DNA from: a virus
Virus record (IMG/VR): IMGVR_UViG_3300027413_000007
Span: 1-64,000 of that record
Direction: 5' to 3' (one strand)
DNA: 64,000 nt
The notes under the pieces: generated by a model
Databases searched by the model: none
What the model was told of the DNA's origin: nothing
What the model saw: only the letters and a program-made list of their open reading frames with translations
Shown: one piece after another, positions 13,201-18,219 of the stretch
Layout of the letters: the number at the start of each line of letters is the position of its first letter
Numbering within the stretch: position 1 is the first letter of the stretch
Program-made: the position numbers and the translations under genes

Positions 13201-14918
13201 GCATAAGAACCTAATCTAACTCCTGCAGCATCAACAACTCCAGTATTTTTATCAACAACAAATCTAAACCAGCCAGAATCTTGTATAATTTGTTCTGCAA
13301 CCATAAGACCAAATCGAGTACCATTAGCTCTATCAGTTTTTTCTCCGTAAAATAATTCGCCGCCTTGAATAGAGTCTAAATTGCCAGAAGTTAAAACTGA
13401 ACCTGGAAGTAAATCTGTAACTCTTAATTTTTGAAACATTGCTGGAGAATATGATACTATTTCTCCGGTTGGTTTAATAGTTAAACCTTTAAAGTTACCT
13501 TGAGTATGCCCAATTTTTAATCCATCGGTCGAATCATACATGAAGTCTGAATCGCCACCCAGTGTTTTGTCTGCATTAACAAATGGCACAGTACCAGGAG
13601 CAAGTGACGTACCTGGAGCGTTAAATTCTAGTCTATTGACTCTAAGAAAATCAACATCACCAGAATCCGCTTTAAAATATTTAAAATACGCTGAGTCAGC
13701 TTGTAAATCTTTATTATAGAAAAGTCTATTTGTTGTCCAATAATTTTCGTATTGTGTTCCAGCAGCACCAGCTTGCCAAGTAATAGTTGCACCTACTGGT
13801 CCACCTACTGTAATGCCTGCTCCTGATGCCCATGCTGAGTCAGCAGCATTATCAGCCACAACAATGTTTTTATCTACGATCGTAACTGTTTCAGATTGAA
13901 TTGATGTTGTCGTACCTTGCACATTAAGATTACCAACAATATTAACATCACCTGCAACATCACCAAACGGAAATGGATCGATGTTAATTGTAGCTGGACC
14001 ACGATATTCTGGGCTATGCGCAATACCAAAACTATGATATAAAGAATGACCGCTATCCACATCAAGTTGACTAATATATGCATTTGTTATTTTTGCAGAG
14101 TCAGCATCAAATTGGCCAATATAACCGCTATCAGCATCTATTCTTGAAATATAAGCACTATCGACATCTAACTGACTAATATATGCAGAGTCAACCATTA
14201 GTCTTGAGATATATGCAGAGTCTACGTCGAGTTGACTAATATATGCAGAGTCAACCATTAGTCTTGAAATATAAGCACTATCAACATCAAGTTGAGAAAT
14301 GTACGCACTATCGCCTTTTAATCTAGAAATAAATGCAGAGTCAACATCAAGTTGACTAATATAACCACTATCAACATCAAGTCTTGAGATATATGCACTA
14401 TCAACATCGAGTTGAGAAATGTATGCAGAATCAACCATCAAGCGACTAATATAACCACTATCAACATCAAGTTTTATAATATGCGCAGAGTCACCAGTGA
14501 GTCTTGAGATATAGCCAGAATCTACGTCTAACTTCCATACAAATGCTGAGTCACTAGTAAGTCTTGAAATATAGCCAGAATCTACATTAAGCTGACTAAT
14601 AAATGCCGAGTCCGCTTTAAGTCCGTGTGTATATAAGAAATCAATGGCACGTTCTGAGTCAAGAAGTAAAAATTTATCACCAATCGCAACTCCAGGATTT
14701 CCTGCAGCTTGCATAAGAGTCATGAATTTTTCACCACCTACCGCAGCTACTCTACTTGCCATTTGAGGAACTACAAGCGAATCGACTGCTGGACCTACAC
14801 CAACGAATAATGTTCCGCCTGCTACACTGTCATAATATGAATATGCAAGCTCGCCTAATGCTAAACTTGAAGGGGTGGCTAATTGGCCTGATCTCTTAAT
14901 CTGGATTATAGATGCCAT
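1290..14918 (-). CDS. Giant repeat-built tail fibre/adhesin (4542 aa)
   Basis: This very large structural protein is probably a long side tail fibre that contacts the host. The N-terminus (MASIIQIKRSGQ...LALGELAYSYYD...GGTLFVG) is a common phage fibre opening. Residues ~93-290 hold about 19 ten-residue repeats of the type DVDSAYISQL. Residues ~815-980, ~1170-1355 and ~2530-3040 are YadA/trimeric-autotransporter-head-like stretches (SVAIGKDN, NSVVIGYN, SIAIGRK repeats), which suggests a trimer with left-handed beta-roll segments. Residues ~3406-3560 hold about 16 nine-residue ADSDYVKSI repeats. Residues ~3950-4360 carry four copies of a module with a QVFxNGIRL core. The C-terminus ends in a fibre-like beta domain (RLIVDTSTAKTVNLP...). 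The frame stays open for 13.6 kb. The ribosome-binding site is weak, and a TATAAATA late box lies about 40 nt upstream. Confidence 0.85.
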   Translation of the reverse strand: MASIIQIKRSGQLATPSSLALGELAYSYYDSVAGGTLFVGVGPAVDSLVVPQMASRVAAVGGEKFMTLMQAAGNPGVAIGDKFLLLDSERAIDFLYTHGLKADSAFISQLNVDSGYISRLTSDSAFVWKLDVDSGYISRLTGDSAHIIKLDVDSGYISRLMVDSAYISQLDVDSAYISRLDVDSGYISQLDVDSAFISRLKGDSAYISQLDVDSAYISRLMVDSAYISQLDVDSAYISRLMVDSAYISQLDVDSAYISRIDADSGYIGQFDADSAKITNAYISQLDVDSGHSLYHSFGIAHSPEYRGPATINIDPFPFGDVAGDVNIVGNLNVQGTTTSIQSETVTIVDKNIVVADNAADSAWASGAGITVGGPVGATITWQAGAAGTQYENYWTTNRLFYNKDLQADSAYFKYFKADSGDVDFLRVNRLEFNAPGTSLAPGTVPFVNADKTLGGDSDFMYDSTDGLKIGHTQGNFKGLTIKPTGEIVSYSPAMFQKLRVTDLLPGSVLTSGNLDSIQGGELFYGEKTDRANGTRFGLMVAEQIIQDSGWFRFVVDKNTGVVDAAGVRLGSYASKPGLRTIDPNSIYYPDSAQAREFYGLTVTTNGDSTEFAGRKYSLTSTLPINYFKSDLHKDSGRDLRRFPGDGTSANDSDVSVLIRAISLEDSSLFEVHKDGSINFTGELLQNGVPFTGGGLFTATAIDDAYFAPRDFSATYPYGGFGRIAVGTDKPKSRFEVHGGPFQVKGPLAGSSQTFDASYNDKVSGEISMANDLVINYGDPTLSALADSDKGSRFSFVPGKASTRGGYFTNHNDFAWGALGQFSAAFGRNVKASGQGSFATGDSSQAGGISSIAMGFKNKITGLYSVGIGASNSDGGDRNILLGAGNTAMGDDTFILGKNNVVSNGGFQQVFIGLDNKSAGGNFNFLIGQNNRAQSNAGYAFGVEDSVGGALSFAIGSYNKVGGGDAFAFGRENIVSGQSSYAFGMNGHIANTANKSINFQMVTTTPTYGAGADLLNNPNRTLPGIVVDDNLMAIQGGNVSIGRESDMFAAIDGAGNLFVGGDILYGGTFAQWNPEGGAPIAGNAFVDNGTFIIQETPRNIGVQKTTPNTEFDVRGDFQVDGLKALTYSATDSAIFDSAGVFPGNEYDNMFMYSSRAGLIRAGEILLAEHQNSDLGITSIGMGQEPYARGFSSISLGSKNKVGQRTSKGDILLRGSTYGLTSQGKYSVAIGKDNQIITDQNMFLGEGNVQDSSSTGTKLYAFGIGNKFGLANTSTGATNKSFAIGDGNILDNAGDNNYLIGKDNKLDGTGVENNLIFGKDNSFINNTNADNIVIGAGWKDSHTAGVNAQYGGTAVGGTADNTIFIGGNTFIPTGLSNGIVIMKPETFNDAGTSILDSNLVNKGLNNTNIMIGKTAKTPHNNAAKYVSGFNPNYTLDIHGDVNIDSGATLYIGNVNIKDFIKGTEPIVVVTHTAFTTPVSTFPDGFTINIDATSGNGSVTANNLWNGLTVTSSGGHKLAAPGSMATAGGPGSGLAIKFVNVETDSTSGTSSSFNYNSTADNIYFVQAVDANTFNLFTDRACTVPLDMSSEPSIYSVNGSYEVINVAALVSNFTISASGTKTEVILPTGGVHGLTVGDAVRFQGVAITSPAGIIDAITFFTGPDNGSGGITNTNKFELFHDQALTQPVTTTDYSGTFDTSSAIYAQVVPTVVATPSADLNILGKLTVADSATVEGSIHFRQSVSGSVFTIGDNPGTGERMSFDSFVVRPTGGLIPILENHLDSAYVQARVSIDNFWALKEGDQLINFQADASLAADIPQGNAVTIARNDVSVSDASYKDNIDGIDYKKFSLDVLGKARIDLPNYQVAGASLGNRPAEDNASLQAAIDHKSPIITTSAQGTQVAWPTQDYIATIVTNDYVKDRMNIDSSVIASVIDSGYLKTVISPNYILHNANDSSHWRRSADGHTLYFGGVGFNTDTQVAIGADSAPIDHPGSRLYVKGDVRVDSGFSAGGHSLIEGHKITPDDTFEFIFTDGSPKDPRIDHADSYVVSRDQLTLDNGAGGALGIILGSVGNAGVDNHLPLGDSSITISGIPGPALDDSHIVVSFRPYNWNPPGSSPRFDSSELNIGTGSAALGVQTGDFVVTGTNTIELRLASLPGWGVGSPPANTSTITDLRIDNRGLHPITSLKGSSLFGLRLQDSDNSSPTSKILSYVKNGLTKVYINGVELESNGEKWEEASNSLIHIFDSAANTRLKLNDVIKIEARSRKNDASLTVKGPLTVASGFQLENPAITLSGNLNITSSKSATGEDSGSAQANTQFTFNDSAIFKTGFTVDGKIAKIQNGGLLFGGSRRADADYRVINGGLLWDSINQTMTAGESAELYFGPYHSSSYDSARGFILTNPYIGRSFDSNLMRVIDSTYIGERLITPWNRIGPAGGNQQIYYDEEGSVIVGQKDTIHANDGTTRFAVDSGNVLFLSSNIATIAQHPKAGVVPLSKAGTQIGAGSRLMWIPEYGAFRAGEVDGTNVTWDSNEVGFQSQGIGYNTLATDYSTAIGYDANAGNVSYVGIAKGPLHTTASVSVGHTVTNPGQFSVGLGKDITNSNKQKSVSIGLEITNTGRSGAAITLDGGVAIGKDLTTGAGVVIGKEITGDPGNHNDHFKNTAIGNKLTNNSKNSVVIGYNLASGQNGLNIGRDNTTGVNTNSVIIGKNSQAGTNALAIGSTATAGTNGTSIGQNTSTGTSGVSIGFNVSSGNTGVGVGLNTSATGASGISFGRDQTIGGKQAAAFGVGNTTSNYSYVYGSGNSTGQSSFVVGKLNATGINKSFIIGNSNKSITKFSRVYGWENETINSVHNVYGHRNKNIKVASNVYGNDNKNFYNVNVYGNANTGLGISGGNSSQGGFIFGASNILNKNGNIYGSSNTVTEGGDAYGRANTITDFGYAFGHSNTVDDEGFAYGHGNIIDGTSAKAYGFGEGNQATLGGFGFGKDTIAANGGITLGTDVEATGVGSIAIGRKIKATGEGSIGIGLDANINTVSANNTMSIMGGAVAIGKVAAGATYGLDVQDLANFTSNIAINTKPLYQYIQQDVANQAWIRANANATYVQSHINTAHYRTSMPASQYFYNTAGSGYLHTTAPRVGINTATPGYNLDVNGSLNVQSLYWQGDRILDSNQGNQVYLTHQVAQFFISPDSATHFFDSDYIFARQQNYGFNQFETYQGVINANYINALVDADRFLDSAEAIALIATETSNYAFQKNVSQKASEPSNLFRMGVRTNYDPAYTMNIKGIVNIVDGDLQVDGDIKIKQPNGSFVKLETESPLVQTFGGTVYLPAATGSRSGIGIDHNSPGSLYAINVGTDIVGGGLKDGINVAAGMSYYIDGQDIFTSVLDSSFVNIRVQKEDLTAAGKLDSAHFKFIIDSDYITSIADSDYVKSIADSDYVKSIADSDYIKFVADSDYIKLIADSDYVKSIADSDYIKLIADSDYIKGIADSDYVKSIADSDYIKSIADSDWVKSIADSDYIKGIADSDYVKSIADSDYVKSIADSDYIKFVADSAYVKGIVDSAHVDLITGIGSRSVDFGPHQISFKSVGASAGSLPNPVTYPGMTAVTTSDNKARISKGGSWTAIPLENTNVTFNTILPGGDKLYDLGSPTAAWKDLYISGSTIHLGGLRLKDSGGVFLTTDSLGVATALNLSGANTGELSEGSNLYYTDARVDSNVTGKDLDMGTNKILYSNVYSNLADLPSASSYHGMFAHVHGTGKAYFAHAGSWVDLASGADITTAINNLIDGAPAAMDTLNEFATALGNDANFSTTITALIGSKLDSDKAVTLIDSAYVQARVVPQGIDSSAVIGMVDSAYVQARSLLIDSAYVQARQTISTFDSAEVLQLIDSDYILARSSAGVTTLGALADVNVPSPTNGQALVYDTATSKWIAGAASGGGSADSATIIALIDSDYISARVTVTGGGVVTSEYSNFRFTATSNQTTFSGSDVAGNTLAVTATGIQVFLNGIHLLKDIDYTVSGTTSVVLTTGANAGDDLVITNISSGSTGNYIIAGQANFKDYKYRATAGQTAFTGNDLNSQSLSLTANNHQVFINGIRLNRIEDYSADSATNTITLLLGAADSDDVVIQTLTTGSVGAVLGAAVTTSVDSAVAALVDAAPATLNTLNELAAALGDDANYATTTATALGTKLDNTSSITSLADVHTTAPTEGQILIWDNGNSYWAPGVLPAGTDSAAVTGMIDSAYVAARVSGGTFTNAVNFANYYYVADSGQTVFSGNDANGEALAIDTANYQVFNNGIRLVSGVDYTVNAAANSLTLNGFAADSGDDLVINTLSQTVTTSHIVVGDTFMNTFKFIATSGQTSFTGTDANSKTLGIDSSNFNVFQNGIKLMDSDDFTSNPTTNTITLTTGASTSDEITITAIENKASNVTVDAAALAGLVDSAYIAARTPASTAPDAWIEVTTTPLTLTGGQRLIVDTSTAKTVNLPATATLGDEVRIIDGTGQAATNAITIGRNGHKIEGGDSDLTIDVNRAAFGLVYYNTANGWLFTEK
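4250..4730 (-). repeat. 27-nt tandem repeats encoding ADSDY[VI]K(S/G/L)I
   Basis: About 16 tandem 27-nt units lie inside the giant fibre gene. Each encodes a nine-residue ADSDYVKSI-like motif, with third-base variation between units. They are coding repeats with conserved period and reading frame, not a CRISPR array: there are no unique spacers. They probably form a regular rod or coiled segment of the fibre. Confidence 0.85.
14045..14640 (-). repeat. 30-nt tandem repeats encoding DVDSAYIS(Q/R)L
   Basis: About 19 tandem 30-nt coding units near the N-terminus of the giant fibre encode ten-residue motifs (xxDS[AG][YF]I[SG][QR]L). Units alternate between SQL and SRL endings. The protein pattern is kept while the nucleotides vary, so the repeat is under protein-level selection. 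The same DSAY motif recurs singly elsewhere in the protein and links it to the nine-residue array near 4.3-4.7 kb. Confidence 0.85.
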
Positions 14919-14958
14919 GAAATAAACAACCTATCTAAATGCTTTTATTATTTAATCT

Positions 14959-14966
14959 TATTTATA
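14959..14966 (-). promoter_or_regulatory. T4-type late promoter box before the giant fibre gene
   Basis: The minus strand reads TATAAATA, the T4 late promoter -10 consensus, about 40 nt upstream of the ATG at 14918 and between two genes. T4-type late transcription uses the phage sigma gp55 with gp33; a gp33-like gene is present in this window. Confidence 0.65.
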
Positions 14967-14971
14967 TGTTT

Positions 14972-15214
14972 TTAGAAGGTATCTCCACCATCTATTATTT
15001 GCCCTTGATTTAAATGTTTTACAGCTGTCCACAATTCTGTTTCAGCATCAAATGCAATCATTGTTCCGCCTGGAATTTGTCCTGCCGGGGCAATCGCAGT
15101 ATCGCTCACATCTCTAAGACTGTTTCTAATTTTAATTTCTTTAATAGCTGGAAGCGGTGTTCCAACTTTAATGTTTTTAACGATGGTACGATTTGATGTT
15201 ATTTTAATTGCCAT
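14972..15214 (-). CDS. Small protein of the fibre region, unknown function
   Basis: This 80-residue protein begins MAIKITSNRTIVKNIKVGTPLPAIKEI and ends GQIIDGGDTF. It is predicted to be soluble and rich in beta-branched residues. It lies 9 nt after the 129-residue gene and just before the late promoter of the giant fibre gene, so a virion or fibre-assembly role is likely by context. I do not recognise a named family. The -DVSDTAIAPAGQIPGGTMIAFDAETELWTAVKHL- core resembles short beta-rich phage head/fibre decoration segments, but this is only an impression. Confidence 0.65.
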   Translation of the reverse strand: MAIKITSNRTIVKNIKVGTPLPAIKEIKIRNSLRDVSDTAIAPAGQIPGGTMIAFDAETELWTAVKHLNQGQIIDGGDTF

Positions 15215-15223
15215 ATCGTTACC

Positions 15224-15613
15224 TTACGTTGTTACTTGAGGTGATAGCGTTAACTTACCTTCAAGTATTCTTTCAACCACGCCTAAACCAGTATTGCTAT
15301 CTGTTCCTTCTAACTCTACATCATATACATATCGCCCAGCTTTCATGCGGGTTGTTTGTATATTAGTTAATGATATTTGTAAAAGATTTTCTTGATTAGC
15401 TGGATTATAAGCAGTACATGAAAATAGTTCAGCTGAATCAGTGGAGTTATAACTCTTTTTGATTTTTCCACGCATAATGTAATAAGATCCAAATGACCCT
15501 GCATCAGAGTCCCAATTAATCAGGAGTTTTCTGCTACCATCTGGATTAAACAACTCAAGTTGAATTACGACATCGGCTCCCTGATCAATATTTAAGTCTT
15601 CATAATGTGCCAT
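15224..15613 (-). CDS. Conserved phage structural-region protein (beta-sandwich-like)
   Basis: This 129-residue protein starts MAHYEDLNIDQGADVVIQLEL and ends with a GRYVYDVELEG...VERILEGKLTLSPQVT pattern. I recognise that pattern from conserved marine T4-like phage proteins located beside fibre or neck genes; its function is not established. The sequence looks all-beta, with a predicted Ig-like fold (LQISLTNIQTTRMKAGRYVYD). It is preceded by a TATAAATA box 26 nt before the ATG and followed closely by the 80-residue gene, so the pair is probably expressed late. Confidence 0.65.
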   Translation of the reverse strand: MAHYEDLNIDQGADVVIQLELFNPDGSRKLLINWDSDAGSFGSYYIMRGKIKKSYNSTDSAELFSCTAYNPANQENLLQISLTNIQTTRMKAGRYVYDVELEGTDSNTGLGVVERILEGKLTLSPQVTT

Positions 15614-15638
15614 CCTCGACCCTCGTTTTAGTTTATAC

Positions 15639-15646
15639 TATTTATA
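15639..15646 (-). promoter_or_regulatory. T4-type late promoter box
   Basis: The minus strand reads TATAAATA 26 nt upstream of the start codon at 15613, at a position typical of T4-type late promoters. It would drive the 129- and 80-residue genes. Confidence 0.6.
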
Positions 15647-15700
15647 ATATAAAAACAGATTGCGCGTCATCTATATTCATAAATTAAATCTTAATATTGC

Positions 15701-15708
15701 TATTTATA
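15701..15708 (-). promoter_or_regulatory. Second TATAAATA box in the 15614-15770 intergenic region
   Basis: A second exact TATAAATA on the minus strand lies 62 nt upstream of the first, in the only sizeable gap between the modification cluster and the fibre genes. Because the region is very AT-rich it may be a chance match. I see no hairpin terminator in this gap. Confidence 0.35.
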
Positions 15709-15770
15709 CTATTTACATTTATAGCAAATTGTTGTATAATAAAGAGTAATCTTTAAACGGAGGGTAGTAC

Positions 15771-16337
15771 CTAATTATTACTAAGAAATATATCAACTGG
15801 AACAGCTAATCTAAGATTAGCCTGATAAGTTTTTACCAAATGATATACATATCCAGGCATGATTATTACATCACCGGTATGAGGAGTATATTCGATAGGG
15901 TTAAACATTTCAGCTGTTTTTCCGAAATATCCTCGATTAGCATTTACTCTTGGATCATATGCTACTAATTCTCCGCCCTTATCTATTTCATCAGCAAGTA
16001 CATAAAACACTGCAGCAAACTGAGCTCCTGAATGATTATGAATATTCATAGAGTATCCCTTTTGAGATCCTGTTAACCATGAACTAAAACTATGAGATAT
16101 ATCATTTAAATTACTATCAAATACTTCTTTAAAAAATTCCGTATATTTTTCTATAGCCAAATCTTTTAACAATGGAATTTTATCTGTGAGCGAACCACTA
16201 TCGTATTCAGCTTGTGGTTTCATAATACTTGCATTAAGTAAAATCTCTTGAACTAATTCTTCGCATTGATTTAAAGTAATTTGAGTTTTAAATATTGGAG
16301 TTGACCAACAATCATTAATACCCAATTTCAACATCAT
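15771..16337 (-). CDS. Putative 2-oxoglutarate/Fe(II)-dependent oxygenase (last gene of the modification cluster)
   Basis: This 188-residue protein resembles the phage 2OG-Fe(II) oxygenase family, which hydroxylates protein or small-molecule substrates. The double-stranded beta-helix core is visible: H100-N-H102-SGA followed by FYVLADEIDKGGELVAYDP, then GDVIIMPGYVYH166 and a 2OG-binding-type Arg (R176) in LRLAVPVDIF. The first iron-ligand motif reads HxH instead of the classical HxD, as in the 203-residue paralogue in this cluster, so catalysis is not certain. The start overlaps the upstream 134-residue gene by 23 nt, and the tandem ATGATG has an AAGGAT site. It closes an operon-like run of overlapping radical SAM and oxygenase genes. 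Confidence 0.75.
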   Translation of the reverse strand: MMLKLGINDCWSTPIFKTQITLNQCEELVQEILLNASIMKPQAEYDSGSLTDKIPLLKDLAIEKYTEFFKEVFDSNLNDISHSFSSWLTGSQKGYSMNIHNHSGAQFAAVFYVLADEIDKGGELVAYDPRVNANRGYFGKTAEMFNPIEYTPHTGDVIIMPGYVYHLVKTYQANLRLAVPVDIFLSNN

Positions 16338-16719
16338 AATATCCTTTTATATCACTAACCATGCCATGAATTATCATCAATGGCCAATCTATATTGTTAA
16401 GTATTCTATCGTATATTTCTTTACTACTATCATATGTTTGAAAATACGGATCGTTTCCAGCTAAAAGCATTGGATCATTTAATAGATCATAAAAGTCTTC
16501 GTTAAAATCTTTACTAATCCAATGTGCATAACATATTGCTACAGCATAACTTTTAGCTGGATATAGCCATTCATCTACTTTCTCATTAAAATGTCGAATA
16601 GCATTTTTAATAATGACTTCTTGATTATCATCAAAAACTATTTTTACTTTATTTAAATCGTCTGTATGGTCTTTATTTAGCCGATGATATACTTCTTGTT
16701 TAACTTGCCATTCTTTCAT
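16315..16719 (-). CDS. Unknown protein of the radical SAM/oxygenase cluster
   Basis: This 134-residue soluble protein starts MKEWQVKQEVYHRLNKDHTDD. It is rich in Asp, Lys, Tyr and Trp and is probably alpha-helical. I recognise no catalytic motif. It is sandwiched between a radical SAM gene (20-nt overlap upstream) and a 2OG oxygenase-like gene (23-nt overlap downstream), so it is translationally embedded in the modification cluster. It may be a partner or recognition subunit, but that is inference from position only. Confidence 0.7.
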   Translation of the reverse strand: MKEWQVKQEVYHRLNKDHTDDLNKVKIVFDDNQEVIIKNAIRHFNEKVDEWLYPAKSYAVAICYAHWISKDFNEDFYDLLNDPMLLAGNDPYFQTYDSSKEIYDRILNNIDWPLMIIHGMVSDIKGYYDVEIGY

Positions 16720-17608
16720 GATACCAATCCAATAATCCTCTATATCCGTTACAGCTATTATCTAAATCTTTGACATATCGATAATGCTCTGTTAAGCAGT
16801 TTCCAAAGTACGTGCAGGACGCACATATAGGACTTATCATTTCTTCTTTTTCTTTATTTGTCCAATCAATGTATTGTTCCCAAGAATCCAATTCAAGAAA
16901 GAATTCTTTATCTTCTTCATCAAATTCCAAGACACCAAACTTGCCATTAGGTGTGATATATACGTGATCATCTGAAAATGCATTATATCTTCCTTTCGTT
17001 GATTCTATAATTCTATCTTCATTTACAAATTCAAACTTCATAGTATCTTTTAACTTAAGCCACTTTATAACAAAATCTTCAAAGTCTTTGTGCGTCACAT
17101 TATGGGCATTTGCTTGATTAATTGAATATGGTTTAATCTCAACAGACGTAATTGACGAACACATATTTAACATGTTAATCATTTCAGATACATCTTTTTC
17201 TAGCACCTTTGGAGATGCTAAAACTAAAACCGCAATAGGTACTGTACTCATTAACATATTTTGAAACACAAGTTCAGACTTTTCTCTTGCTTCAAAATCA
17301 TATGATACAGAAAGATACACATCATCATCAAAGAAACCTGGATGCATCATAGAATAATTTGTGTTGATGCTAATTTCACCTGAATAATATTTTCTTATAA
17401 CATCTTTAATGCCATAAAAATACGACTTTTTCATTGCACCAACTTCACCACCATATAGGTCAATATGTTCTATATCTGGTACTTGAGATAGCAACTCATC
17501 TAATTTATCAAATGAAATTTGTTTTTGATCTCCAAGTTGCTTAGTAGATAGGTAACAAAAATCACATCTAAAATTACAAAAATATGAAGGATTAATCGAT
17601 ACGATCAT
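16700..17608 (-). CDS. Radical SAM protein with SPASM-like Cys-rich C-terminus
   Basis: This 302-residue radical SAM enzyme cleaves S-adenosylmethionine with a 4Fe-4S cluster held by C11-x3-C15-x2-C18 (CNFRCDFC), almost at the N-terminus. A GGE motif follows (IDLYGGEVGAM), as expected for the SAM-binding loop. The C-terminal region has CASCTYFGNC and a later DNSC, resembling a SPASM/twitch auxiliary cluster typical of peptide-modifying members. The start overlaps the stop of the 203-residue oxygenase-like gene (TAATG). The substrate is unknown; context points to a protein or peptide made from the same cluster. Confidence 0.85.
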   Translation of the reverse strand: MIVSINPSYFCNFRCDFCYLSTKQLGDQKQISFDKLDELLSQVPDIEHIDLYGGEVGAMKKSYFYGIKDVIRKYYSGEISINTNYSMMHPGFFDDDVYLSVSYDFEAREKSELVFQNMLMSTVPIAVLVLASPKVLEKDVSEMINMLNMCSSITSVEIKPYSINQANAHNVTHKDFEDFVIKWLKLKDTMKFEFVNEDRIIESTKGRYNAFSDDHVYITPNGKFGVLEFDEEDKEFFLELDSWEQYIDWTNKEKEEMISPICASCTYFGNCLTEHYRYVKDLDNSCNGYRGLLDWYHERMAS

Positions 17609-18219
17609 TACCTGTACGGAAAGGAAATATTCATTACTACTGCAAGTCTATCTTCTTCACCATAATAAGGAGTTACTTCATGCCATACATGAGCTGGAAC
17701 AATAATTATTGTATTTTTTTCAGTCTCAATAGACATTTTAGATTTAGGTCTTGTTTTTATAACCTGATTAAATGCTGGGTCATGAAAAATTAATTTGCCG
17801 CCATCTTTGTCATTATCTACACAGTCTAAATAATAAACCGCGACCATTGAAGCACCACTATGACAATGTAAACCTTTATAATCGCCATTTCTCATAAAAG
17901 GCAATCTTCCAGTGGTCTGTTCCATACGTTCTAAAATTTCGGCATGTGTAATTGATTCATCATATTCATTAGCTAGTTTTAAAAATGACTTTGCAAAAAA
18001 ATCGTGTAAATTTTTGATTTCATTATAATTTTTAATATTATCATCAGTAAACAATGGAATGTGCACACCATCATCTCCACCATCTTGATATGAAAGACCT
18101 GCCATAGCTAAATGATTTCTAAATATTGCCTGACATACCGAATTAAGTGTACTACTTTCTTCTTCATTAATATTATGTAACTCATGTAACATTTTTATTG
18201 GAAAAATAGTTTTTATCAT
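17608..18219 (-). CDS. Putative 2-oxoglutarate/Fe(II)-dependent oxygenase
   Basis: This 203-residue protein carries the oxygenase core GLH118-C-H120-SGASMVAVYYLD, then GGKLIFHDP, then IIIVPAHVWH180 and R191 in DRLAVVMNISF. The HxHSGA motif and spacing match the 188-residue protein at 15771-16337, so the two are probable paralogues. A 4-nt ATGA-type overlap couples it to the radical SAM gene upstream, and it abuts another radical SAM gene downstream. A TATAAATA box lies 41 nt before its start, within the upstream gene. The likely role is hydroxylation or another oxidation of a cluster substrate; whether HxH replaces HxD functionally is unproven. Confidence 0.78.
   Translation of the reverse strand: MIKTIFPIKMLHELHNINEEESSTLNSVCQAIFRNHLAMAGLSYQDGGDDGVHIPLFTDDNIKNYNEIKNLHDFFAKSFLKLANEYDESITHAEILERMEQTTGRLPFMRNGDYKGLHCHSGASMVAVYYLDCVDNDKDGGKLIFHDPAFNQVIKTRPKSKMSIETEKNTIIIVPAHVWHEVTPYYGEEDRLAVVMNISFPYR

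Noticed and set aside
15614-15770. Possible terminator or small RNA in the gap before the modification cluster end
   Set aside because: Only AT-rich sequence with TATAAATA boxes is visible; no stable hairpin with a T-run and no convincing ORF were found.
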